Positions 45,674-56,209 of a stretch of 64,000 bases of DNA are shown here, in pieces; within the stretch, counting starts at the first letter, position 1; the number at the start of each line of letters is the position of its first letter. The notes under the pieces were generated by a model. It worked only from the letters and a program-made list of their open reading frames with translations. It was not told the origin of the DNA and did no database searches. This DNA comes from Shewanella sp. NFH-SH190041 (GTDB taxonomy: Bacteria; Pseudomonadota; Gammaproteobacteria; Enterobacterales; Shewanellaceae). The translations under genes and the position numbers were made by a program. The stretch lies in the NCBI RefSeq assembly GCF_024363255.1, contig NZ_AP026070.1, positions 310,001-374,000 of the forward strand. The letters run 5' to 3'.

Positions 45674-48600
45674 CTAAAATTCATTCCATTCTTCTTGATT
45701 GATTTTGACACTGGCCGTTTCGCCTGACACTAGGGCCAGAGGGGCCGCTTGTGCATCTTGTGTCGCAGCTAGCGCTGTTTCATCCATTTTGAAAAAGCCT
45801 AGCTGACGACGCATATTACGAGCCTGCTCTGCCATGGCATCGCCAGCAGCAGATACCTCTTCGACTAGGGCTGCATTTTGCTGGGTCATTTCATCCATTT
45901 GAGATACCGCTTTATTAACCTCCTGAATACCAGAAGATTGCTGCTCAGAGGCCACGCTGATCTGATTGATCATCTCAGCAACCCGGCTAACGGCGGAGAC
46001 AATCTCCTGCAGTGTTTCACCGGACTGATTGACTAGCTCTGTCCCGTCGGTGACTTTGTTGACGCTGTCGCGGATTAAATCCTTGATCTCTTTAGCGGCT
46101 CCTGCACTGCGCTGTGCGAGATTACGGACTTCTCCGGCCACGACGGCGAAACCTCGGCCTTGCTCTCCGGCTCTTGCTGCCTCTACCGCCGCATTCAGTG
46201 CCAGCAGATTCGTTTGGAAGGCGATTTCATCGATAACGCCAATAATGTCAGAAATGCGTTTACTGGAATCATCAATGGCTTCCATGGCACTGACTGCTTG
46301 CTTTACTACCTTGCCGCCATGGTTGGCTTTATCACTGGCTTCCTTAGCCAATTTGTCAGCCAATCCGGCATTGTCAGCGCTCTGTTTTACTGTGGTGGTC
46401 ATCTCTTCCATGCTGGAAGCCGTTTCTTCCAGCGAGGCGGCCTGCTCTTCAGTGCGTTGGCTTAAGTCGGTATTGCCCTTGGCTATTTCTTCCGCTCCTG
46501 CGGTCACTGTGCTAGCGGATTCTCGGATGCCGTTAAGCACATCGGTTAAGCGGCTGACAGTCGCATTGGCATCGGTTTTTAGTTTGCCAAATTGACCTTG
46601 ATAATCGCCGTTTATCTTACGGGTGAGATCGCCTTTGGCTAAACCATCGAACATATCCACCACATCGGAGATAACATCATCGGCAATATTCACCAGCTGG
46701 TTCAGGCCATTGGATAGGTTGAGGAAGAAGCCTTGCTTGCCTTCGGTATCGATGCGGCGGCTCAGATCCCCGGCGTTAGCCGCAGAAATAATGCCATCAA
46801 TTTCATGTTCAATTGCTACTTCTACGGTGCGATCGGCCCACTCAACGACGGTACCAATTCGTTCACCGCTATTGTCAGTAATCGGGTTGGCGATAATGCG
46901 GAAGGTGCGTCCGCCCACTTTCAGCTGGCTGGTGAAGGTACTGCTTAACCCTGCCAGCAGATTGCGCTGGTGTGCTGGATTTTTGTGGAAAATATCAATA
47001 TTTTTGCCAATCAGTTGGCTACTATCAAATTTAGGCAGATCTTTGACAATATCACTTTGAGCATCGCGGAACATATTCTGCACCGCATCATTGAGATAAA
47101 TGATATTGCAGTCAGCATCAGCCAGCATGGTGTTGGCCGATACGTTATCCAGTGCTTGGCGGATACGGGCATTTTCTGACGCCAGCTGCTGCTCTTCAGC
47201 TTCTTTTTTCAGCTGGGCTGTCATATCGGCCCATTCAACCACAGTGCCAGTGCGCACGCCGTTATCAAATACCGGTGTGGCAATCAGATTAAAGGTCAGT
47301 CCGGAGACATTGATCCGGGTTCGGTAGCTGCTCGTGAGATTTTCCAGCATATTGCGTTGGTGGGCTGGATTCTTGTGGAACACGTCGATATTGGTACCCA
47401 AGAGGGTTTTCATATCAAACCGATTGAGGCTTTGTTTCAGTGTGTGCTCATTTTTACTGAGCATTTCTTCCAGTGAGTCATTGAAATAGATGATATTACA
47501 GTCGGCATCTGCCACCATCACATTGGCCTGACACACATCCAATGCTTGTTTGATGCGGTTGGTTTCCCGGCTGAGGCGTTGATTTTCTTCCGATTGTGCG
47601 AGCTCTTTGGTGATATCCGCCCATTCCACTACTGTGCCGGTACGCTCGCCATTATCAAATACCGGGGTAGCAATCAGGTTAAAGGTAAGGCCGGAGACTT
47701 TGATCTGAGTTTCATAGCTGGCGGTCAGATTGGCTAGCATATTGCGCTGATGCGCTGGGTTTGCATGGAAAGTGTCGATATTAGTACCAACCAGCCCCTT
47801 GGTGCTGAAGCTGCTGATGCCTTCTTTTAGCTTACTTTCATTCGCTTCCAGCATTTCTTGCAGTGAGTCATTAAGGTACACAATATTAAGATCCGCATCT
47901 GCCATCATGACATTAGCCTGACAGACATCTAACGCTTTTTTAATGCGGCTCGTTTCTTGCGCTTGTTGCTGTTCTTTATGTTGTTTGGCAAGTTCTGCGG
48001 TTTTATCGGCCCACTCAATCACGGTGGCAATACGTTGATGTTTTTCGTCAAAAACGGGTGAGGCGATCAGGGTAAAGGTGCGCTCACCAACATTGATATT
48101 GGCGGTGTGGGCGCTACGCAGTCCGGCAATTAATTGGCGTTGGTGGGCAGGATTTTTATGGAACATATCCATATGGGCGCCTTTTAGGCGACGGGCACTG
48201 AAATCTGGCAGTTGTGACTGAATATCACTTTCCGCTTTGTCCAATGTGTGTTGCAGAGAGTCATTCAGATATAGGATTTCTCCGTCCGGGCTGGCCAGCA
48301 TGACATTCGCTTGACAGATATCCAGCGCGCGGTTGGAAATTTGTTGCAGTTGTAATTGCTCTCTGTGCTGATTGAATTGGGTGCAGAAACCTGCCCAACC
48401 CGGTAGGACGCGACGGGAAATTAGCGCGCTACCTCCGGTAATGGCACGGCTGATATCATTGAGGGCATGTTTAATCTGTCCTTGTTGTTGGGACACCCTG
48501 AATCCGGCAAAGCCAAATAGGATTAGGGCGATAAGTTGGGTGGATATCACCCAGCCAGTATCCTGTTGCAACAGGGTTAATATCAGGCCAAGAGCGGTGA

Positions 48601-48685
48601 TAAATAATCCTGCACCAATCACAGCTGTGGCGGTGACAGGCGTGGCTCCTGCTGTGGGGACAGCCGTGGTGTTGCTTGCATCCAT
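45674..48685 (-). CDS. Methyl-accepting chemotaxis protein with four tandem PAS-like repeats
   Basis: Receptor of 1003 residues with a short N-terminal membrane hairpin (two helices within residues 20-65) and no periplasmic domain. Four PAS-like repeats of about 125 residues follow (roughly 120-240, 250-370, 375-495, 500-625), each with QANVM(L)ADxDxNIx[14 protein letters not shown] and VVEWAD. Then come HAMP-like segments ([21 protein letters not shown]) and the signalling hairpin with tip [21 protein letters not shown]. The protein ends EWNEF, fitting the W-x-x-F CheR/CheB tether. Cytoplasmic sensing (redox, energy state or a small ligand) is likely. The GAGGAAC before the ATG supports the start. 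Confidence 0.93.
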   Translation of the reverse strand: MDASNTTAVPTAGATPVTATAVIGAGLFITALGLILTLLQQDTGWVISTQLIALILFGFAGFRVSQQQGQIKHALNDISRAITGGSALISRRVLPGWAGFCTQFNQHREQLQLQQISNRALDICQANVMLASPDGEILYLNDSLQHTLDKAESDIQSQLPDFSARRLKGAHMDMFHKNPAHQRQLIAGLRSAHTANINVGERTFTLIASPVFDEKHQRIATVIEWADKTAELAKQHKEQQQAQETSRIKKALDVCQANVMMADADLNIVYLNDSLQEMLEANESKLKEGISSFSTKGLVGTNIDTFHANPAHQRNMLANLTASYETQIKVSGLTFNLIATPVFDNGERTGTVVEWADITKELAQSEENQRLSRETNRIKQALDVCQANVMVADADCNIIYFNDSLEEMLSKNEHTLKQSLNRFDMKTLLGTNIDVFHKNPAHQRNMLENLTSSYRTRINVSGLTFNLIATPVFDNGVRTGTVVEWADMTAQLKKEAEEQQLASENARIRQALDNVSANTMLADADCNIIYLNDAVQNMFRDAQSDIVKDLPKFDSSQLIGKNIDIFHKNPAHQRNLLAGLSSTFTSQLKVGGRTFRIIANPITDNSGERIGTVVEWADRTVEVAIEHEIDGIISAANAGDLSRRIDTEGKQGFFLNLSNGLNQLVNIADDVISDVVDMFDGLAKGDLTRKINGDYQGQFGKLKTDANATVSRLTDVLNGIRESASTVTAGAEEIAKGNTDLSQRTEEQAASLEETASSMEEMTTTVKQSADNAGLADKLAKEASDKANHGGKVVKQAVSAMEAIDDSSKRISDIIGVIDEIAFQTNLLALNAAVEAARAGEQGRGFAVVAGEVRNLAQRSAGAAKEIKDLIRDSVNKVTDGTELVNQSGETLQEIVSAVSRVAEMINQISVASEQQSSGIQEVNKAVSQMDEMTQQNAALVEEVSAAGDAMAEQARNMRRQLGFFKMDETALAATQDAQAAPLALVSGETASVKINQEEWNEF

Positions 48686-48705
48686 TCTGAGTTCCTCTAT
48701 GCCTT

Positions 48706-49257
48706 TTATGCGGTAGCAGCCTGGGGCTGACTGAGTTCAAGTTGTTCGGTTAACTGTGTCAGTTTGCTGGCATCGGGCAGTACTTCTGTTCCCAACAGCA
48801 GATTGATGTCCAACAGGATCACCATTTTGTCTCCGACATTCGTCAGGCCGCGAATAAACTTAAGATCGGCATCTTGGCCAAAGTCTGGCGCTGAACGTAT
48901 CTCGGTCTGATTGATACTGAATACATCAGAAACGGCATCGACAACGATGCCGATGATTTTCTGCCCACCTTCAAGGCTGACTTTGACCACAATGACCACT
49001 GTGGTGGGGCCATATTCCAAGGTGGCAATATTGAATTTCTGCCGTAGATCAATAATGGGCACTATGGTGCCGCGCAAATTAATCACGCCTCTAACATGGG
49101 ATGGTGCATTGGGTACAGCCGTGGTGGGCTCCCAGCCACGAATTTCCTGCACCGAGAGAATATCCACGCCATATTCTTCATCGGCCATAATAAAGCTGAG
49201 GTATTGCTGGCCGTCATTTTCTGTGCCGGCAGGCTCAGTGGTTGCCGCTGGATTCAT
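48706..49257 (-). CDS. cheW: Chemotaxis coupling protein CheW
   Basis: Adaptor that links receptor to CheA. The 183-residue SH3-like protein has [45 protein letters not shown] (core CheW motif, near 68-88) and [12 protein letters not shown] chose the ATG at 49257 because AAGGA lies seven bases upstream; ATGs seven and more codons earlier are possible. The gene lies 10 bp after cheA and 20 bp before the receptor gene. Confidence 0.95.
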   Translation of the reverse strand: MNPAATTEPAGTENDGQQYLSFIMADEEYGVDILSVQEIRGWEPTTAVPNAPSHVRGVINLRGTIVPIIDLRQKFNIATLEYGPTTVVIVVKVSLEGGQKIIGIVVDAVSDVFSINQTEIRSAPDFGQDADLKFIRGLTNVGDKMVILLDINLLLGTEVLPDASKLTQLTEQLELSQPQAATA

Positions 49258-49267
49258 GTTCATTTCC

Positions 49268-51340
49268 TTATGCTGCATTTTCAGTGCCCTGACCGATCCC
49301 GGCCAGTGAGACTAAACCGGCGACATCGATAATTAGTGCAACGGTTCCATTACCGAGAATAGTAGCGCCTGAGATACCCGGGATTCGGGTATAGTTATCT
49401 TCCAAGTTTTTAATCACAACTTGTTGCTGGGCCAGTAATTCATCTACCAATAGGCCGACTTTTTCATTGCTGTTATCGACCACCATCACTAGTCCATCTT
49501 TAATGTCAGAGGCCCGGGCTTGATGACCAAATTCACGATGAACCTTTACCACCGGCACATACTCATCCCGCAGGCGGATCAGCTCGTATTCATCATTGAA
49601 GCGGTTAATGCGATCTTCTGTGACTTGCAAAGATTCATAGATAGACACTAAAGGAACCACATAGATATGCTCGCCGATCCGGACCAATTGACCGTCTAAA
49701 ATCGCCAGCGTCAGTGGCAGTCTGATGGTGAAACGACTGCCTTGATCCCGGCGTGATTGCAGCTCTATGGTGCCATTGAGCTCATGAATATTGCGTTTCA
49801 CCACATCCATGCCCACCCCGCGGCCGGATAAATCGGATACAGCATCAGCCGTGGAAAAGCCGGGTTTAAAGATAAGTTGGTGGATGGCATCGTCACTGAG
49901 CTCTTCATCCGGGCTGACTAATCCTTTACTGATGGCTTTTTCTAAAATTTTGGCGGTGTTGAGTCCCGCACCATCATCGATGATTTCAATAACGATATTG
50001 CCCCCCTGATGGTAGGCCTCCAGGGTGATGGTGCCAGTCTCTGGCTTGCCTTTGGCTTGTCGTTCGGCAGGATTTTCTAAGCCGTGATCCAATGAGTTGC
50101 GTACGAGGTGCACCATGGGATCAACAATTTTTTCCATCACGGTTTTGTCTAGCTCGGTTTCTTCTCCTCGCAGGACTAATTCAACTTTTTTTCCCAGTTG
50201 TTGACTGGTGTCTCGAACCAAACGGGGGAAGCGGTTAAAGGCAAAGCTGATAGGCAACATGCGGATTTGCATAACGCTTTCTTGTAAATCACGGGTGTGG
50301 GAAGCCAGTTGTTCCAACCCTTGCTGCATCATTAAGATAGATTGCTGAGTGATCTCTTCCTGTTGGCCGATTTGGCCTAACATGGCTTGGGTGATGACCA
50401 ATTCCCCAACCATATTGATCAGGGTATCGATTTTATCTGTACTCACTCGGATAGAGCCGCCTTCGGTATTTTTATTCTTGGTCGGTTTCGCTTTTGTTGT
50501 AGCGGTGGTCTCTGTTGGTGGCGCGATATTAGCTACAGGTTCTACTGTAGCGATTGCCTCAGGTTGAGATGAGGTTTCTTTTTCGTCTTGGTCGCTGTTG
50601 ATTGGGGTATAGCTGATATCACATTCATCCTCGACCCATTCAAAGGCTTCTTTGATTTTTGCCAGTGGTTGAGCCGTGGTTAATTGCAATTGCCATTTTA
50701 AATAACAGGCTTCAGCATCAAAGGCGTCTCCTTGTGGGAGCTCACTTGTCAGCAGGGTGACTTGAAGCTCGCCGATATCCCGTAGCTCATTAAACATCAA
50801 CATAGGGTCATTGCCACAGCGCATAATATCTTCGCCACCGGCAAAGATGATTTGCCAATCTTGCATGCCAGATTCAGCCAGAGATGGCGCTGATGAAATA
50901 GCGCTGTTTGTTGTCGCGGTGACATCAGTCGATATGGTTGCGGGGGGATTTTCCCCTGCCAGGGTGGCGGTTAGTTGCTGCTCAAGTTCTGCCAGTTTGG
51001 GATCGCTATATTCTGTTTCAGCCATCAACGCATCGAGCATACCACGTAGGACATCTACCGAATGTAATAGCATATCCACATGTTCAGGCAGCATTTTGCG
51101 CCGACCATCGCGGATTTCATCCAGTAGGGTTTCTAGCAGGTGAGTGAAATTAGCGACTGAGGTAAAGCCAAATGTGCCGCTGCCACCCTTGATAGAGTGT
51201 GCGGAGCGGAAAATAGTGTTGATGGCTTCATCGTCAGGGGTATCAACATTCAGGTTTAGCAGCTCAGTTTCCATGGCTGCCAATCCCTCGATGCTTTCTT
51301 CAAAAAACACCTGACTGAATTGGCTGAGATCGATATCCAT
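49268..51340 (-). CDS. cheA: Chemotaxis sensor histidine kinase CheA
   Basis: Signalling kinase of 690 residues. HPt domain with the phosphorylated His48 (FRSAHSIKGGSGTFGF), a P2-like region (about 150-255), a linker rich in Thr/Lys/Pro, the dimerisation domain (RVSTDKIDTLINMVGELVITQAML), the ATPase domain with the N box (LVRNSLDHGLE), G1 (DDGAGLN) and G2 (GRGVGMDVV), and a CheW-like regulatory domain at the C-terminus. It should phosphorylate the CheY and CheB encoded in the same operon. No cheZ is present. Confidence 0.95.
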   Translation of the reverse strand: MDIDLSQFSQVFFEESIEGLAAMETELLNLNVDTPDDEAINTIFRSAHSIKGGSGTFGFTSVANFTHLLETLLDEIRDGRRKMLPEHVDMLLHSVDVLRGMLDALMAETEYSDPKLAELEQQLTATLAGENPPATISTDVTATTNSAISSAPSLAESGMQDWQIIFAGGEDIMRCGNDPMLMFNELRDIGELQVTLLTSELPQGDAFDAEACYLKWQLQLTTAQPLAKIKEAFEWVEDECDISYTPINSDQDEKETSSQPEAIATVEPVANIAPPTETTATTKAKPTKNKNTEGGSIRVSTDKIDTLINMVGELVITQAMLGQIGQQEEITQQSILMMQQGLEQLASHTRDLQESVMQIRMLPISFAFNRFPRLVRDTSQQLGKKVELVLRGEETELDKTVMEKIVDPMVHLVRNSLDHGLENPAERQAKGKPETGTITLEAYHQGGNIVIEIIDDGAGLNTAKILEKAISKGLVSPDEELSDDAIHQLIFKPGFSTADAVSDLSGRGVGMDVVKRNIHELNGTIELQSRRDQGSRFTIRLPLTLAILDGQLVRIGEHIYVVPLVSIYESLQVTEDRINRFNDEYELIRLRDEYVPVVKVHREFGHQARASDIKDGLVMVVDNSNEKVGLLVDELLAQQQVVIKNLEDNYTRIPGISGATILGNGTVALIIDVAGLVSLAGIGQGTENAA

Positions 51341-51365
51341 ATTTGCAGCGGCTCCTTCGGGCGCG

Positions 51366-51728
51366 TTATCCCAGCACTTTGCGGACCGTGGCCAGCAGTT
51401 GATCAGGGTTAAAGGGTTTGACTATCCAGCCGGTAGCTCCGGCAGCACGACCTTCTTGCTTTTTCTCACCGCCTGATTCAGTGGTGAGCATTAACAGCGG
51501 CGTGAACTTATAGGTCGGCAATGTTCTAAGGTTACGGATCAGGGTGATACCATCCATCACCGGCATATTGACGTCAGAAATCACCAGGTCGTACTGCCCT
51601 TGCTGGGCAACCTTCAGTGCTTCATCGCCGTTGGATGCTTCGGTCACATCAAAGCCGGCGGTTTTCAAAGTAAAGCCGACCATCTGCCGCATTGATGCTG
51701 AATCATCAACTGCCAGTATTTTTTTCAT
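51366..51728 (-). CDS. cheY: CheY-like single-domain response regulator
   Basis: A 120-residue receiver with acidic residues in LAVDDSASMRQM, the phosphorylated Asp in DLVISDVNMPVMDG (near 52), Thr in MLTTESG and Lys in WIVKPFN. It has no output domain. It may act on the flagellar motor or on another target controlled by this accessory chemosensory system. It lies between the STAS gene and cheA. Confidence 0.93.
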   Translation of the reverse strand: MKKILAVDDSASMRQMVGFTLKTAGFDVTEASNGDEALKVAQQGQYDLVISDVNMPVMDGITLIRNLRTLPTYKFTPLLMLTTESGGEKKQEGRAAGATGWIVKPFNPDQLLATVRKVLG

Positions 51729-51742
51729 GTGATGTATTCCTT

Positions 51743-52024
51743 TCAGATTTCAGAACTGAGTCCAGGGATGTGGATGCCAAGACTGTTGAGTTGAGTCAGT
51801 AGCTCTGGGCTACCAGCTTGCCAACTCAGATTGAGTTCGCCTTTGTCGGCGTGCAGGGAAAGCCAAAGCAGTAGTTGTGCTCCGGCAGTGTCTATGCGAG
51901 ATAACTCGCAGGTATCCAGCGTTAGAGCGTTATGCTGACTGAGCTGCTCCTGCAGATGAGAGTGGGTGTCTTGAACTGATCGTATAGTCAGCTCAGGCGC
52001 AAATTTAAATGTGCATCCTGCCAT
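51743..52024 (-). CDS. STAS-domain protein of the chemosensory operon
   Basis: First gene of the operon, 93 residues, single STAS fold as in anti-sigma factor antagonists and Mla/SpoIIAA-type proteins. LTLDTCELSRIDTAGAQLLLWL near residues 35-56 is the region carrying the usual Ser/Thr phosphosite (Asp-Thr-Ala in place of Asp-Ser-Ser). A STAS gene ahead of cheY-cheA-cheW recurs in chemosensory clusters of marine gammaproteobacteria. The role is unknown. A weak AGGA lies seven bases before the ATG. Confidence 0.85.
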   Translation of the reverse strand: MAGCTFKFAPELTIRSVQDTHSHLQEQLSQHNALTLDTCELSRIDTAGAQLLLWLSLHADKGELNLSWQAGSPELLTQLNSLGIHIPGLSSEI

Positions 52025-52309
52025 TGGTCATTCCTGGGTTTGACCCGGTACTTTCCTTGTGTATTCAAAAGATAGACGGCAAAAAGCAGGATTGCCTGCG
52101 GAATAAATATTTTTTTCCAGCCAAATGTCTACTTAGTGACGCCGGATTGGGATCACTTCAGTTGCGAAAATTTCAGATAAGACTATTGATGGCGCATTGA
52201 TGCGCAGAACCCTATGACGTTCTCTAACCGATGAAAAGCCAGAAGGGATAAGCGGGATATACGTAAGGTTAGTTTGGTCCTAGTGCCACTGATATTGCTA
52301 TTGGTGGGC

Positions 52310-52330
52310 GAGGGGAGGGTAACTCCCCTC
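52310..52330 (-). terminator. Terminator-like hairpin after the SCO gene
   Basis: GAGGGGAG and CTCCCCTC form an eight-bp stem with a five-base loop, 24 bp after the stop of the SCO gene on the minus strand. No U-run follows, so termination may be inefficient. The remainder of the interval 52025-52353 holds no gene; a short palindrome (GCGCA-ttga-TGCGC, 52192-52205) lies upstream of the STAS gene. Confidence 0.45.
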
Positions 52331-52353
52331 AGCAAACGGATTATTGATTCAAT

Positions 52354-52974
52354 TCAGAGACGCTGGATTTGTTGCACGTCAGCTACTAATTCACTTAGGC
52401 GGATATGGGGTTGGTTACTGCCCTCTGAGCGGGGTTTTATGACAGCAACTTTTTCCCCTTGGGGATTGACCAGCACCATGGAGGCACTGTGATCCACAGT
52501 ATAATCCTGCCCTTCACCGACCATGGTATAAATCATCCCCAGCTCGCGGGTAAGGGGATAAAGCTGGCTGTGAGGCGCAGTTACTGCAATAAATTCCGGA
52601 TTAAAAAATGCCATATAGTTTTTCAGTTTTTCTTTGCTATCCCGCTCGGGGTCAACGGAGAGAAAAATTACTTGCAACGGAGCATATTGGTTTAACCCCT
52701 CATAAGCGGCAGTGAGTTTGCCCATTGTGGTTGGGCAGATATCCGGACAGGAGGTAAAACCGATAAAAAACAGGCTCCACTTTCCTTTTAATTGCTCGGT
52801 ACCAAATGGCTGACCATGTTGATCTGTTAGCTGTATCTGAGACAGAGGCTTCGGGGCCGGGAACAGATAACTGGTTTGCAGTGTGGGGGTTTGATTTTGT
52901 TGCCAGCGCAGACTGGTGCTAATCCCGCCCAGTAAGAGCAATATTGCCGCTGCGATTGTTAACCATTTTGCCAT
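52354..52974 (-). CDS. SCO1/SenC copper chaperone for cytochrome oxidase
   Basis: Delivers copper to the CuA centre of subunit II. The 206-residue thioredoxin-fold protein has an N-terminal membrane anchor (residues 5-20), the copper motif TSCPDICPTTMG (C-x3-C, near 77-88) and the third ligand His in DHSASMVLVNP. Last gene of the leftward oxidase cluster, four bases after cyoE. Confidence 0.93.
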   Translation of the reverse strand: MAKWLTIAAAILLLLGGISTSLRWQQNQTPTLQTSYLFPAPKPLSQIQLTDQHGQPFGTEQLKGKWSLFFIGFTSCPDICPTTMGKLTAAYEGLNQYAPLQVIFLSVDPERDSKEKLKNYMAFFNPEFIAVTAPHSQLYPLTRELGMIYTMVGEGQDYTVDHSASMVLVNPQGEKVAVIKPRSEGSNQPHIRLSELVADVQQIQRL

Positions 52975-52978
52975 CGAT

Positions 52979-53884
52979 TTAGCTCCACAGGTAATGATCC
53001 AGCATTAATGCTAAAAACAGCAGCATTAGGTGATAGATAGAGAATTTAAATACTTGCATCGCAAGCCCGGGATAGTCGGCAAATTTCAACTGCCATGCTT
53101 TATAGATAAAGCCGCAACTGAGTAATGTTGCGCTGACCAGATAAAGTGGCCCTGACATGCCGACTAAGACGGGGAGCAAGCAGGCGATGGCGAGTAAAAT
53201 GGTATAAAGCAAAATGCAGGTTTTGGTAAATTCGGTGCCGTGCGTCACCGGTAACATAGGAATATCTACCTTGGCATAATCCGCTCGCCGGTGAATGGCT
53301 AATGCCCAGAAGTGTGGGGGTGTCCAAGCAAAAATAATGATCACCAGTAACAGACCATGCCCATGAAATTGCCCAGTAATTGCCGTCCAGCCTAATAGCG
53401 GCGGCATAGCCCCGGCTAAGCCGCCGATAACAATATTCTGAGGGGTGGCTCGTTTTAGGTAGGTGGTGTAGATAAGGGCATACCCCAGCAGACTGGCCAG
53501 TGTTAACCACGCGGTTAGTGGATTAACCTGCAGGTAAAGCAGGGCAAAGCCGATGAGCGCTAGCGTCGCGGCGAAAATGGCTGCGCGGTTGGCGCTGACT
53601 TTGCCTTTAGGCAGAGGGCGGTTATATGTTCTGGCCATTTTGGCATCAATTTCGCGGTCAATCAGATGATTGAAGGCCGCCGCCGCAGCGGACATCATGC
53701 CGATCCCAATCAGTCCAAACAGCAAAGGTTTGAGGGGCAGAGTTCCGGGTTGGCTTAGACACATACCGACCAGTACTGTCAGTAGCATCAGTGCCACCAC
53801 TTTAGGTTTGGTCATTTCATAATAAGCCTGCCATTGGGGCCAGCTCCGGTTGCCTATTGCGCTGAGAGTAAGATTTTTTGCCAT
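52979..53884 (-). CDS. cyoE: Protoheme IX farnesyltransferase (heme O synthase)
   Basis: Adds a farnesyl tail to heme B, the first step towards heme A. The 301-residue membrane protein has seven to nine helices and the prenyl-diphosphate binding motif [20 protein letters not shown] (near 83-102). The ATG at 53884 has AAGGAG seven bases upstream and is preferred over an upstream in-frame ATG at 53914, which overlaps ctaA. Also named ctaB. Confidence 0.95.
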   Translation of the reverse strand: MAKNLTLSAIGNRSWPQWQAYYEMTKPKVVALMLLTVLVGMCLSQPGTLPLKPLLFGLIGIGMMSAAAAAFNHLIDREIDAKMARTYNRPLPKGKVSANRAAIFAATLALIGFALLYLQVNPLTAWLTLASLLGYALIYTTYLKRATPQNIVIGGLAGAMPPLLGWTAITGQFHGHGLLLVIIIFAWTPPHFWALAIHRRADYAKVDIPMLPVTHGTEFTKTCILLYTILLAIACLLPVLVGMSGPLYLVSATLLSCGFIYKAWQLKFADYPGLAMQVFKFSIYHLMLLFLALMLDHYLWS

Positions 53885-53898
53885 AACTGAGCTCCTTG

Positions 53899-54882
53899 TT
53901 ATGCCTTGCGCCATAGGGCGTAATTGATAAAGACCATGGTCAGCAACAGCAGCGCCGCACCGACATTGTGGGAAACTGCAATACCAAGCGGCAGGTGCAG
54001 CACAATATTGGAAATGCCCAACAGTAGTTGAACAATCAAAAGAAGGACCAGTATGACAGCGCTGCGTTGTAGGGTGCGGCTGCGGGCTTGCCGCCAGAGT
54101 TGCAGGGCCAGATATAACAGCACTGCAGCGGTAATAATGGCACCGATACGGTGGGCCACATGGATGGTCATTCGCGCTGGATAATCCAGTACCCCATATT
54201 CAAAACTGGCGTGTTGCCCCTGAAATGGCGAGAAAGCCTCTATCAGTGTGAGATTGCTTGACCAGTCGCCCTCACATAAAGGAAGCGCCGTGCAGGCCAG
54301 TGCAGCATAGTTTGAAGAGGTCCAGCCGCCCAGTGCAATTTGAGCAATTAAAATGACTAAGCCTATGGCTGCTAAGGGCGCCAGACGGCGTGCGGGGGCA
54401 TCGCCGCCGGGGATCCGCAATGGCCGGGTTCTGAGATATAGCAGTAGTAATAATGACAGTAGAGTAAAACCACCGAGCAAATGTGCCATCACGACAATGG
54501 GCATCAGTTTCATGGTGACAGTCCACATTCCCAGTGCAGCCTGAAACAAAATTAATACTGCAATTGCTGCCGGTAATTTATTGGGAGAGTCTTGATCTTT
54601 CCAGCAGCGGATACCTATCCAGAGCACCAGTAAACCAAGGGTGCCTGCCACATAACGGTGGATCATTTCTAGCCAAGCTTTGTATTGATCAACTTCAAGC
54701 CCGGGAAATAACTGTTGTGCCTGTTGTATGTCCCCTGTTTGGGTTGGCACGGTTAATTGGCCATAGCACCCCGGCCAATCCGGGCAACCGAGTCCTGCAT
54801 CTTCTAGTCGGGTGTAAGCGCCGAGGATGATCACTATCAGGGTAAAAACCAGCGTTATCCGCAGTAGTGTGGTTAATGTCAT
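53899..54882 (-). CDS. ctaA: Heme A synthase (COX15/CtaA)
   Basis: Oxidises heme O to heme A in the inner membrane. The 327-residue protein has about eight helices. Conserved pieces are [22 protein letters not shown] with Glu and Cys (near 21-42), [14 protein letters not shown] (heme-ligand His), [27 protein letters not shown], and HVAHRIGAI (second ligand set). Its start overlaps the end of the upstream small membrane protein gene by one base. Confidence 0.95.
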   Translation of the reverse strand: MTLTTLLRITLVFTLIVIILGAYTRLEDAGLGCPDWPGCYGQLTVPTQTGDIQQAQQLFPGLEVDQYKAWLEMIHRYVAGTLGLLVLWIGIRCWKDQDSPNKLPAAIAVLILFQAALGMWTVTMKLMPIVVMAHLLGGFTLLSLLLLLYLRTRPLRIPGGDAPARRLAPLAAIGLVILIAQIALGGWTSSNYAALACTALPLCEGDWSSNLTLIEAFSPFQGQHASFEYGVLDYPARMTIHVAHRIGAIITAAVLLYLALQLWRQARSRTLQRSAVILVLLLIVQLLLGISNIVLHLPLGIAVSHNVGAALLLLTMVFINYALWRKA

Positions 54883-55424
54883 CAGCCAATCCTCGACAGT
54901 TTGAGCATTTTACGCAGATCAGCCAGTAAATCTTTCCCTTGGGCTAACTGAGCGTTGTGATCTGTTACCTGAGGATATTGCATCACTAAATTGCCTTGAG
55001 GATCGGCAATTACGATGGCGCCTTGTGCTAATGCTATTTGCATGGCTTGATTGGCTTGATGCTGGGGGAGGGATAACTCTGCTGCAATGGCTGCATCCGA
55101 GTGAGGCGTTAGCATAATCAGCGGGGTTACCCGGTCTCGGTGCTTGCCCAATGCAGTGTGGCTTTGTTGCAAAATGTAGAGTCGGTCTAAGCATTGCTGG
55201 TGGCATTGTGACGGCAATAAATAAAGCAACTGCCAACGGCCAGGCTGGGGATTATCTTGCAACATGCCCTGATAACTCAGGGGCGTCGGAAACAGTTGGC
55301 CTTTATTGGTTACGCCGGTTTCATACCATTGGTTGTCCAGAACCAGTTTGGCCAGCGCGACCGGGAGAATAAAGGCAAACAGCACAAGTATCAGGCTCAT
55401 TTTACTTCGGGTTTGGGAGTTCAT
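54882..55424 (-). CDS. Conserved oxidase-cluster membrane-anchored protein
   Basis: A 180-residue protein with one N-terminal membrane helix (LILVLFAFILPVALAKLVL) and a periplasmic domain of thioredoxin-like or SCO-like character: WQLLYLLPSQCHQQCLDRLYILQQ carries a C-x3-C pair placed as in SCO proteins, and QGAIVIADPQGNLVMQY resembles the end of that fold. It recurs between surf1 and ctaA in related clusters. I chose the ATG at 55424 with AGGAGCAGGA upstream; an earlier in-frame ATG at 55463 is possible. It probably aids copper or heme insertion; this is inferred from context. Confidence 0.75.
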   Translation of the reverse strand: MNSQTRSKMSLILVLFAFILPVALAKLVLDNQWYETGVTNKGQLFPTPLSYQGMLQDNPQPGRWQLLYLLPSQCHQQCLDRLYILQQSHTALGKHRDRVTPLIMLTPHSDAAIAAELSLPQHQANQAMQIALAQGAIVIADPQGNLVMQYPQVTDHNAQLAQGKDLLADLRKMLKLSRIG

Positions 55425-55462
55425 TCCTGCTCCTCTCGTTATCAAACGATTATCCATAAACA

Positions 55463-56209
55463 TTAGGTGGGTGGTTGCACCCTTGATTTAATTTGGCGGA
55501 TGGCAAATAGCGTACTCAGTAGTGCCAGTGCACCGGCCAATGAAAACCATTGCAGGGCGTAACCAAGGTGACGCTCTGATGGCATGGGAATAGGCTGCCA
55601 GGGGCGGGGGAGATTTATGCTGGGGATAGTGTCCGGTTGCAGCACCACGGGCAGCACATCATGCCCCATTAATTTCGCGAGCTGCTTGAAGTGGAGGTTT
55701 TGTATCCGACTTGGCCAGCCTGGCTCTGGTAATAAATCTTTGCTCAAGGGATTGGCTTCTCGGCGATAAAGCTTGCCCGTGAGGTGGTAATGCCCTTGCA
55801 TTCGGGGTGTTTGGGGCAGGATTGCTCGCTCAGCCCCAGTGGCAATAAACCCCAGTTCAATCAACAGCCAGGGTGATTGCGTCGTTAGCTGCAGCGGCTG
55901 ATAAGCGAGATAGCCTACTTGCCCCTTGACGACTTGATTGTCTAATAGCAGCACTTTATCAATGGCAATGCCGGCAATATCAGCGCGAAAACCACTGGGG
56001 TTATCTTCCTTTTGTAACTGGCGTTGTAATTGACTCAGGCTCAATGGGCTGACATTGATGCGGTGCTCCAGTTGTTGTTGCCAGCGCTGTTTTTGTTCGG
56101 CTCTATCGAGTTGCCAATAACCGAGCTTGACCATCAGGCTAAAAATCCCCAGAGTAAAAACGATAAAAAACAACCTTACCCACCGGCGTAACGGCCAGGG
56201 AGATAAAAT
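55463..56209 (-). CDS. SURF1 family cytochrome oxidase assembly protein (start unresolved)
   Basis: Assembly factor implicated in heme A insertion. SURF1 landmarks: first membrane helix with WVRLFFIVFTLGIFSLMVKLG followed by YWQLDRAEQK, the domain with LLLDNQVVKGQVGYLAYQPLQ, PWLLIELGFI and the C-terminal GYALQWFSLAGALALL helix. The reading frame stays open to 56410, but that part is antisense to the DUF2909 gene and has no family match. The helix starts near 56175. No good ATG is available; a TTG at 56173 or a start near 56209 are candidates, so the right boundary is approximate. Confidence 0.82.
   Translation of the reverse strand: MLSPWPLRRWVRLFFIVFTLGIFSLMVKLGYWQLDRAEQKQRWQQQLEHRINVSPLSLSQLQRQLQKEDNPSGFRADIAGIAIDKVLLLDNQVVKGQVGYLAYQPLQLTTQSPWLLIELGFIATGAERAILPQTPRMQGHYHLTGKLYRREANPLSKDLLPEPGWPSRIQNLHFKQLAKLMGHDVLPVVLQPDTIPSINLPRPWQPIPMPSERHLGYALQWFSLAGALALLSTLFAIRQIKSRVQPPT

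Noticed and set aside
46029..46595. 188-codon ORF on the plus strand inside the receptor gene
   Set aside because: Antisense shadow of the signalling domain; Ser/Ala-rich composition typical of reversed coding sequence.
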